NCBI GenBank assembly: GCA_964431965.1
Contig: CAYSLU010000048.1
Span: 1-39,250 of the forward strand
DNA from: CAYSLU01 sp964431965
GTDB lineage: Bacteria > Verrucomicrobiota > Kiritimatiellia > CAIKKV01 > CAYSLU01
Length of the DNA stretch: 39,250 nucleotides
Direction of reading: 5' to 3'
The translations under genes and the position numbers were made by a program. Under the pieces are notes generated by a model. That model saw nothing but the letters and a program-made list of their open reading frames with translations, had not been told where the DNA came from and did not search any database. Of the stretch, positions 8,776-14,806 are shown piece by piece (position 1 is the stretch's first letter; each line of letters opens with the position of its first letter).

Positions 8776-8825
8776 CACGGCCAAGAGCGCCTTCCGTCGT
8801 ATGGTGATATCGGGCGGCGTACGCG

Positions 8826-8837
8826 ATTTGTTCAAAT
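8826..8837. promoter_or_regulatory. Inverted repeat ATTTG-TT-CAAAT, possible operator or leader hairpin
   Basis: A perfect 5+5 inverted repeat with a two-base centre. It can be lengthened imperfectly by flanking ACG/CGT. It lies about 50 bases downstream of the promoter candidate, where a repressor could block elongation or a short leader hairpin could form. It is short enough to be chance. Confidence 0.25.
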
Positions 8838-9015
8838 TCGTGCAGTCGCGCACAAACGGGGCATGTGGGACGGATCATGTACAAGATGTGGGGGATGCCC
8901 GGCTGTGGTGGCGCGATGTGTTGGGCTGGGATGGCTGGCATGGGGAATGCTGGAGATTGATCGGGCCGTTGTTGTTGACGGTGTGCGCAGTTAACCGCTC
9001 TGGACGGGAGGCGTT

Positions 9016-9726
9016 ATGGCGATCGCATGGCGGTGGGTGGCCGTGGTGGTGCTGATGGCCGGCGTGGGGCTTGGGTCCGGTTGTCGCACATCCGCCGTAC
9101 GGGAGTTTCCGATCGCGCACTCGGTGCCGGAGCTCACCATGGTGTTGATGCCGGGGGACGAGTTGGAGATCGTCTTTTTCGGTGCGGCCAACTTGAACAC
9201 GACGCAGACGATCCGGCGGGACGGGCGGATCGCCATGCAGTTGGTTGGCGAGGTGGAGGCAGCCGGAAAGACGCCGCTCGAGCTGAAGGACGAACTCACC
9301 AAGCTCTACGAACCGCAGCTTCAAGTGAAGGAAGTGACGGTGATCCTGCGCTCTCCGCCGCCGGTCTTCGTCACGGGAGCCGTGACCAAGCCCGGCCCGG
9401 TGGCGCTCGGGCATGCCACGACCGCGCTCGAGGCCATCGTGCGTGCGGGCGGATTCGACGTGCAGTATGCGGAGGTTCGCGATGTGGTCGTGATTCGTCA
9501 CGACGGCGGCCGGCGGTACGGGTTCGTGCTGGACTTCCAGCGCGCCTTGGCGGGCTACGACGATGAGAAGGACCGGCCTTTCTACCTCAAGCCGTTCGAC
9601 ATCGTCTACGTGCCTCAGACCCGAATCGCGAAGATCGACCGCTGGGTGGACCAGCACATCTCCAAGATGATTCCAGTGCTCGGCGTCCGGTACGATGTGG
9701 GTAACAACTTCTCGGTCTACCGCTAG
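9016..9726 (+). CDS. Wza-like polysaccharide export lipoprotein (Poly_export/SLBB)
   Basis: The 236-residue protein is the predicted outer-membrane or periplasmic export component for the polysaccharide made by this locus. It starts with a hydrophobic signal (residues 5-20) ending in LGSGC, so C23 is the likely lipidated cysteine. The lipobox is imperfect because Gly occupies the -3 position. Residues about 40-115 fit the Poly_export domain (LMPGDELEIVFFG, then IRRDGRIAMQLVGEV). Residues about 118-200 fit one SLBB beta-grasp domain (VFVTGAVTKPGPVAL, then ALEAIVRAGGF). It is short compared with E. coli Wza (about 380 residues): it has one SLBB repeat and lacks an obvious C-terminal amphipathic helix for the outer-membrane pore. 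GGGAGG lies about five bases before the ATG. Confidence 0.9.
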   Translation: MAIAWRWVAVVVLMAGVGLGSGCRTSAVREFPIAHSVPELTMVLMPGDELEIVFFGAANLNTTQTIRRDGRIAMQLVGEVEAAGKTPLELKDELTKLYEPQLQVKEVTVILRSPPPVFVTGAVTKPGPVALGHATTALEAIVRAGGFDVQYAEVRDVVVIRHDGGRRYGFVLDFQRALAGYDDEKDRPFYLKPFDIVYVPQTRIAKIDRWVDQHISKMIPVLGVRYDVGNNFSVYR

Positions 9727-9772
9727 TCGGGGCCGAGAGCGGCGTGCGGTCGATGTCGCGAAGTGCGGGGGG

Positions 9773-10963
9773 ATGGCGAATATGTCCCGGGATGGGGGGA
9801 TCATCAGCTGGCTGTTCGGCCCGTCGCCGAACGTGGGCCGGGACGGCTTGAGCTCGCGGCGCGAGTTCAAGCTGATCCTGGAGCGCGAGCGCAGTTTGGT
9901 CGATCGGAACAACCGCATGTTCTCGGTGCTGATCTTCGGCAGCGAGAACGGGCGGTACCACCGGGAGTCCGTACGCTCGCTGATGGATATCCTGTCCCGC
10001 CGGCTTCGGAAGACGGACATCGTGGGATGGATCGATCGGCACAGCATCGGCGTCATGATGCCGGACACTCCGCCGGCGGGCGCTTGGATCGTGGGCAACT
10101 CGGTCTGCGAGCTGATTGCGTCCGAGCTTTTCTGCCCGACATGCACGGTCTGGGCCTATCCGGCCGAGCAGCCGCCGAAGCCCGCGGCGAACGACCCGGC
10201 CCAGCTGGAGCTATTCAAGATCGAGGAGTCGGCGTCCGAGGAAGACTCCTTGGCGGAGTCCGAGCCGTCCGGCGGCGAGGCGGCCACGGCGAGCGATGCC
10301 CGGCACCTGGTGGCGGGCATGCCGATCCCCTTCTGGAAGCGGCTGGTGGACATCGCGGGATCGGGCTTGGGCCTGCTTCTGGTGTCGCCGCTCATCCTGG
10401 GCTCGGCGGCGGCCGTCAAGCTGCTATCGCCCGGCCCCGCCTTCCTGAAGCAGGAGCGCGTGGGGCACCTGGGGCGCCGCTTCCACTGCTGGAAGATCCG
10501 GTCGATGCACGTCAACGCCGACGCCGGCATCCACCAGCAGCACCTGAAGACGCTGATGCAGGCCAACACGCCCATGACGAAGCTCGACAAGGGGAACGAC
10601 CCCCGTGTGATCCCGGTGATCGGGAAGGTGCTGCGGGCCTCCGGGATCGACGAACTGCCCCAGCTCCTGAACGTGCTGCGGGGCGACATGAGCCTGATCG
10701 GGCCTCGCCCGTGCCTGCCGTACGAGTATGACGGGTATCAGCAGTGGCAGAAGAAGCGCTTCGACGGGCTGCCAGGGCTGACGGGGCTCTGGCAGGTTTC
10801 GGGGAAGAATCGGACGACGTTTGTGGAGATGATGCGCCTGGACATCGCGTATACGCAGCGGAAGTCGGTGTGGCTGGACGGGAAGATCTTCTTCCAGACT
10901 CTGCCCACGCTGGTCAACGAGGTGCGCGATGTGCTCGGGGGCAAGAGAAAGGGCTCGAAATGA
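9773..10963 (+). CDS. Polyprenyl-phosphate sugar transferase with degenerate GGDEF-like N-terminus
   Basis: The C-terminal part (residues about 184-390 of 396) is a bacterial sugar transferase of the WbaP/WcaJ/PssY class. It transfers a sugar-1-phosphate from a nucleotide sugar to undecaprenyl phosphate to start the repeat unit. It has a membrane segment at about 196-216, then KIRSM, DELPQLLNVL, a GPRP motif at 310-313, and PGLTGLWQVSG. Residues about 45-130 look like a decayed diguanylate-cyclase fold: FSVLIFG, RLRKTD, then MMPDT, with DRHSI (88-92) where GGDEF would be. A Glu/Ser-rich linker (150-175) joins the halves. ATG 9773 is chosen; ATG 9782 has a better-spaced GGGGG. The stop overlaps the next gene (ATGA). 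Confidence 0.88.
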   Translation: MANMSRDGGIISWLFGPSPNVGRDGLSSRREFKLILERERSLVDRNNRMFSVLIFGSENGRYHRESVRSLMDILSRRLRKTDIVGWIDRHSIGVMMPDTPPAGAWIVGNSVCELIASELFCPTCTVWAYPAEQPPKPAANDPAQLELFKIEESASEEDSLAESEPSGGEAATASDARHLVAGMPIPFWKRLVDIAGSGLGLLLVSPLILGSAAAVKLLSPGPAFLKQERVGHLGRRFHCWKIRSMHVNADAGIHQQHLKTLMQANTPMTKLDKGNDPRVIPVIGKVLRASGIDELPQLLNVLRGDMSLIGPRPCLPYEYDGYQQWQKKRFDGLPGLTGLWQVSGKNRTTFVEMMRLDIAYTQRKSVWLDGKIFFQTLPTLVNEVRDVLGGKRKGSK

Positions 10964-12003
10964 AGCCAATCCAAGTGGGCGTGGTGGGCTGTGGCTACTG
11001 GGGACCCAATCTGATCCGGAATTTCCGGAGTCTCCGGGACTGCGCGCTGAAGGCCGTGTGCGACAAGGACCAGAAGCGGCTGAGCCACATGAAGCGCCTG
11101 TACCCGGAAATCGAGACCTACACCCGCTTTGAGGATTTCCTCGGGAAGGGCGAGCTCGACGCCGTGGCGGTCGCCACGCCCGTCCGGTTCCATCACGCGC
11201 TCGCGCTGGCCTGCCTCGCCGCGGGGAAGCACACGTTCATCGAAAAGCCCATGGCCTCGACCGCCGCCCAGTGCCAGGAACTGGTTGAGACGGCCGAGTC
11301 GCGGAAGCTGACGCTGATGATCGGGCACACGTTCCTCTATTCGCCGGCCGTGCGGAAGATCAAGCAGATCGTGGACTCGGGCGACATCGGCCCGATTCGC
11401 TACATCAGCTCCCGCCGGCTGAACCTGGGGCTGTTCCAGAAGGACGTGAACGTCGTCTGGGACCTGGCGCCGCACGACCTGTCCATCATCGTTCACATCA
11501 TGGGGGAGTTCCCGATCAGCGTGAACTGTCAGGGCAAGGCGAACGTGACGCCGGGCATCGAGGACGTGACGATCATGAGCATGGGCTTTCCGAGCGGGCG
11601 CTTCGCGACGATCCAGAGCAGCTGGCTGGACCCGCGCAAGGTGCGCGAGATGACGATCGTCGGGAGCCGCAAGATGATCGTGTACGACGACATCGAGCCC
11701 TTGCAGAAGATCCGGATCTTCGACCATCGCGTCGAGGTGCCTCCGCACTACGACACGTTCGCCGAGTTCCAGTACTCCTACCACTACGGCGACATGTACG
11801 CGCCCTACCTGAACCAGGAAGAGCCGCTCAAGGTGGAGTGCCAGCACTTCATTGACTGCATCCGCGGCGGGACGAAGCCGATCACGGGCGGGGAGGACGG
11901 CTGGAGGCTCGTGCAGGTTCTGGAAGCCTCGAACGAGTCGCTGCGGCAGAAGGGCTCGGCCGTGCGGATCGAGCCGGCCCGCCTGGCGGGAGGCGCGGCG
12001 TGA
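10960..12003 (+). CDS. Gfo/Idh/MocA oxidoreductase, WbpB/WlbA-like UDP-GlcNAcA 3-dehydrogenase
   Basis: The 347-residue NAD-dependent oxidoreductase has a Rossmann motif GCGYWGPNLIRNF (10-22), the catalytic E95-K96-P97 motif, and DLAPHD with H172 as a likely active-site histidine. The GYWGPN wording is characteristic of the WlbA/WbpB subgroup, which oxidises C3 of UDP-N-acetylglucosaminuronic acid. The next two genes encode the matching N-acetyltransferase and aminotransferase, so this is step one of making the 3-amino group. The ATG sits in a four-base ATGA overlap with the sugar transferase gene. The following gene begins in a GTGA overlap with this stop. Substrate is inferred from the cluster, not proven. 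Confidence 0.87.
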   Translation: MKPIQVGVVGCGYWGPNLIRNFRSLRDCALKAVCDKDQKRLSHMKRLYPEIETYTRFEDFLGKGELDAVAVATPVRFHHALALACLAAGKHTFIEKPMASTAAQCQELVETAESRKLTLMIGHTFLYSPAVRKIKQIVDSGDIGPIRYISSRRLNLGLFQKDVNVVWDLAPHDLSIIVHIMGEFPISVNCQGKANVTPGIEDVTIMSMGFPSGRFATIQSSWLDPRKVREMTIVGSRKMIVYDDIEPLQKIRIFDHRVEVPPHYDTFAEFQYSYHYGDMYAPYLNQEEPLKVECQHFIDCIRGGTKPITGGEDGWRLVQVLEASNESLRQKGSAVRIEPARLAGGAA

Positions 12004-12497
12004 GCGATCCAGCCGGCGGATTTCGGCGGATCGCGCCCGACGTGAAACTCGGACGGGACGTGAAGATCTACGACTTCACGAACCTGTACGGTTGCGAGGT
12101 GGGCGACGAGAGCAAGATCGGCACCTTTGTCGAGATCCAGAAGGGCGCGCGCGTGGGCCGGCGCTGCAAGATCTCGAGCCATACGTTTGTGTGCGAGGGC
12201 GTGACGATCGAGGACGAGGTGTTCGTCGGGCACGGGGTGACCTTCATCAACGACCGGTACCCCCGGGCTACGGCGGCGGGCGGCAAACTGCAGACGGAGA
12301 AGGACTGGGCGTGCATCCCGACGGTGGTGAAGCGGGGCGCGTCCATCGGATCGGGCGCGACGGTCCTCTGCGGCGTAACGGTCGGTGAGGGCGCGATCGT
12401 GGGGGCGGGCAGCGTGGTCACCCGGGACGTGCCGCCGGGCGCGACCGTGGCGGGAAACCCGGCGCGTGTGATGAAACCGAAGGCAGACAGGGGCTGA
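12000..12497 (+). CDS. Left-handed beta-helix N-acetyltransferase, WbpD/WlbB-like
   Basis: The 165-residue protein consists of hexapeptide repeats (for example VGDESKIGTFVEI, IEDEVFVGHGV, IGSGATVLCGVTVGEGAIVGAG) ending in a VAGNPARVM motif, as in trimeric acetyl-CoA-dependent acyltransferases. The stretch GVTFINDRYPRA followed by PTVVKRGASIGSGAT is typical of WbpD, which acetylates the 3-amino group of UDP-GlcNAc3NA. Start codon is GTG at 12000, overlapping the previous stop as GTGA. Two bases separate its stop from the aminotransferase ATG. Together the three genes match P. aeruginosa wbpB-wbpD-wbpE in both function and order. Confidence 0.88.
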   Translation: MSDPAGGFRRIAPDVKLGRDVKIYDFTNLYGCEVGDESKIGTFVEIQKGARVGRRCKISSHTFVCEGVTIEDEVFVGHGVTFINDRYPRATAAGGKLQTEKDWACIPTVVKRGASIGSGATVLCGVTVGEGAIVGAGSVVTRDVPPGATVAGNPARVMKPKADRG

Positions 12498-12499
12498 AC

Positions 12500-13600
12500 A
12501 TGAAGGTTCCGTTTCTCGACCTGAAGGGTCAGTATCAGAGCATTCGCGAGGATGTCGCCCGCGCGATCAACGAGGTGCTGGAAAGCACGGCGTTCGCCGG
12601 CGGTCCCTTCGTGGCGCGGTTCGAGAGCGAGTTCGCTCCGTACTGCGGGGTGCGGCATGCGGTCGGCATGGGGAACGGCACCGACGCGATCTGGCTGGCG
12701 CTGCTCGGGCTCGGCGTGGGGCCGGGTGACGAAGTCATCACGGTTCCGAGCACGTTCATCGCCACGGCTGAGGCGATCAGCTTCTGCGGGGCGAAGCCGG
12801 TGTTCGTCGACATCGAGGACCGCACGTACACGATGGCGGCGGCCGGCCTCGAGCGGGCCATCACGCCCCGGACCAAGGCCATCATTCCGGTCCACCTATT
12901 CGGGCAGACGGCTGACATGGATGCGATCCTCGAGATCGCCACCCGCCGGAAGATCCCGGTGATCGAGGACGCCTGTCAGGCGCACGGCGCGGAGTACCGG
13001 GGGCGGCGGGCGGGCTCGCTCGGGATCGCGGGCTGCTTCAGCTTCTACCCGGGAAAGAACCTGGGCGCCTACGGCGAGGCGGGGGCGACGGTGACGAACG
13101 ACGACGGGCTTGCGCGCCGGATGCAGGTGCTGCGCGATCACGGGCAGCCTCAGAAGTACTACCACACGGTTATCGGGTGGAACGCGCGCATGGACGGCAT
13201 TCAGGGCGCGATCCTGAGCGTCAAGCTCAAGCTCCTGGACTCTTGGAATGATAGCCGCCGCGCGCACGCGCGCCGCTATCGCGAACTGCTCTCCGGGTTG
13301 CCGGGCGTGGTGCTGCCGGAGGAAGCGTCGTACGGCAAGCACGTCTTCCATGTCTACGCCGTCCGGGTGAAGGACCGCGATCGGGTGATGAAGGCCCTGA
13401 CGGAGCGCGGCGTAGGCTGCGGCATCCACTATCCGGTGCCGCTCCATCTGCAGGAGGCCTACCGGTCTCTGGGCCTTTCGGCGGGAGCCTTCCCCGTGGC
13501 CGAGCGGTGTGCGGCGGAGTTTCTGTCCCTGCCGATGTATCCCGAGTTGACGTCCGAGCAGGTGGAGTACGTTGCGGGCAGTCTGCGGGCTGCGCTCTAG
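12500..13600 (+). CDS. DegT/DnrJ/EryC1 PLP-dependent aminotransferase, WbpE/WlbC-like
   Basis: The 366-residue sugar aminotransferase has the PLP lysine K186 in FYPGKNLGAYGE, the upstream IEDACQAHGAEY cofactor-binding stretch (155-166), and the N-terminal VPFLDLKGQY family opening. In WbpE-type enzymes it transfers an amino group from glutamate to the C3 ketone made by the Gfo/Idh enzyme, giving UDP-GlcNAc3NA. Length is normal for the family. AGGGG precedes the ATG by about six bases. It ends the tightly packed three-gene amino-uronate cassette. Confidence 0.9.
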   Translation: MKVPFLDLKGQYQSIREDVARAINEVLESTAFAGGPFVARFESEFAPYCGVRHAVGMGNGTDAIWLALLGLGVGPGDEVITVPSTFIATAEAISFCGAKPVFVDIEDRTYTMAAAGLERAITPRTKAIIPVHLFGQTADMDAILEIATRRKIPVIEDACQAHGAEYRGRRAGSLGIAGCFSFYPGKNLGAYGEAGATVTNDDGLARRMQVLRDHGQPQKYYHTVIGWNARMDGIQGAILSVKLKLLDSWNDSRRAHARRYRELLSGLPGVVLPEEASYGKHVFHVYAVRVKDRDRVMKALTERGVGCGIHYPVPLHLQEAYRSLGLSAGAFPVAERCAAEFLSLPMYPELTSEQVEYVAGSLRAAL

Positions 13601-13624
13601 GCTGCCGGGTGCAGCGATCGGCAT

Positions 13625-14746
13625 GTGACCTCATGCGGTGCAATCGCTTATGCGTGCATAAGTGACGGGGACGGAGTGTATCCAGACGCCTCAGAGCAGC
13701 CGCTCGGACGGGTCATCCGAGCAGTCAGCCCGCTGGACACGCAGGCGTGGAACAGCCGTGTTCAGGGCGCGCCTGCAGCCACGGTCTTTCATCTGGCCGA
13801 GTGGGCGGAGGTTCTGCATACGGTCTACGGGTTCCGACCGTTCTACGTCACCGCGTTTGAGGCGGGCGCTCTGTGCGGGCTGCTTCCCGCGATGGAGGTC
13901 GGCGGCCTGCTGGCGCCTCGGCGCGGGGTTTCGCTTCCGTTTTCGGACTCCTGCGAGCCGCTTGTCGGAGACTCCAGCCTGTATCAGGAGCTGTTCGGCG
14001 TCCTGCGGCAAGTCGCCAGAGATCGGGGATGGCGGAGCCTGGAGCTGCGAGGCGGACGATCCTTCCTGCCCGGTCAGCCAGCCGCGCGGACCTGCAGGGA
14101 ACACATGCTCGACCTGTCCGCCGGCGAGGCTGAGCTATGGCGGAAACTGAAGCCGACGGCGCGTACGGCGGTGCGCCGGGCTCAGGCGGCGGGCGTCACG
14201 TGTCGGATGGCCGTAGACATCGAAGCGATGCGTGCCTTCTACCGGCTCCACTGCTTGACCCGGAAGCGACATGGTGTGCCGCCTCAGCCGTTCGCCTTCT
14301 TCGCGGAGATCTGCCGCTGCTTTCTGGGTCGGGGGCTCGGGATGGTGCTCTTGGCCGAATGGCAGCAGCAACCGGTTGCGGCGTGCGTATACCTGCGGGC
14401 GGGGCGATCAGTAGTCTATAAGTTCGGCGCCTCCGACGAGCGATTTCAGCACCTGAGGGCGGGCAATCTGGTCATGTGGGAGGCGATTCGCCACTATGCA
14501 GGGGAGAGTTGCGCGACCCTGTCTTTTGGCCGGACGGATCATGAGGACGAGGGATTGAGACGGTATAAGTTGACGTGGGGTGCCCAGGAGCGGCTGATCG
14601 AGTACTTTCGGTTCGACTGTCGGACCGACGCATTCATTGGCGGAGACGGTCAGCCGACGGGGCAGTGGATGCGAGGGGTCTTTCGCCGTCTGCCGGTGCC
14701 CCTCTTGAGGCTGGCTGGGAGCCTGCTCTATCGGTACGCTGGCTGA
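13625..14746 (+). CDS. FemAB-like GNAT protein of exopolysaccharide loci
   Basis: The 373-residue protein has two GNAT folds. The second (about 165-325) matches the Acetyltransf_6/FemAB class: LWRKLKPTARTAVRRA, then FYRLHCLTRKRHGVPPQPF, then VAACVYLRAG, YKFGASDERF and LSFGRTDHEDEGLRRYK. Such proteins recur in exopolysaccharide and exosortase-type loci and are thought to attach acyl or aminoacyl groups to sugars, but the substrate is unknown. No exosortase or PEP-CTERM signal is seen here. The start is uncertain: GTG 13625 lacks a clear ribosome site, while GTG 13676 has GGGGACGG just upstream and keeps the whole domain. Confidence 0.78.
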   Translation: MTSCGAIAYACISDGDGVYPDASEQPLGRVIRAVSPLDTQAWNSRVQGAPAATVFHLAEWAEVLHTVYGFRPFYVTAFEAGALCGLLPAMEVGGLLAPRRGVSLPFSDSCEPLVGDSSLYQELFGVLRQVARDRGWRSLELRGGRSFLPGQPAARTCREHMLDLSAGEAELWRKLKPTARTAVRRAQAAGVTCRMAVDIEAMRAFYRLHCLTRKRHGVPPQPFAFFAEICRCFLGRGLGMVLLAEWQQQPVAACVYLRAGRSVVYKFGASDERFQHLRAGNLVMWEAIRHYAGESCATLSFGRTDHEDEGLRRYKLTWGAQERLIEYFRFDCRTDAFIGGDGQPTGQWMRGVFRRLPVPLLRLAGSLLYRYAG

Positions 14747-14806
14747 ACGTCGTGCGGCGCCGTGCCCACGCCATGGTCTAATGTGGAGACTCAAGGACTA
14801 ACCGCT

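Larger units (their letters stand above)
8643..9015 (+). other. Intergenic region of 373 bases before the exopolysaccharide operon
   Basis: No convincing gene is seen here. The region contains an 8-G run near 8680-8687, a GGCTGCAGCC palindrome near 8702-8711, the promoter candidate at 8746-8775 and a 12-base inverted repeat at 8826-8837. From the promoter to the export gene leaves an untranslated leader of about 230-240 bases. The last 250 bases are less GC-rich than the flanking coding DNA and carry several G-rich, T-interspersed stretches. No known riboswitch consensus (for example the c-di-GMP GEMM core) was recognised by eye. Confidence 0.5.

Noticed and set aside
14762..14806. Upstream GTG start for the co-polymerase.
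   Set aside because: ATG 14807 has AAGGA at good spacing, and the extension has no family similarity.
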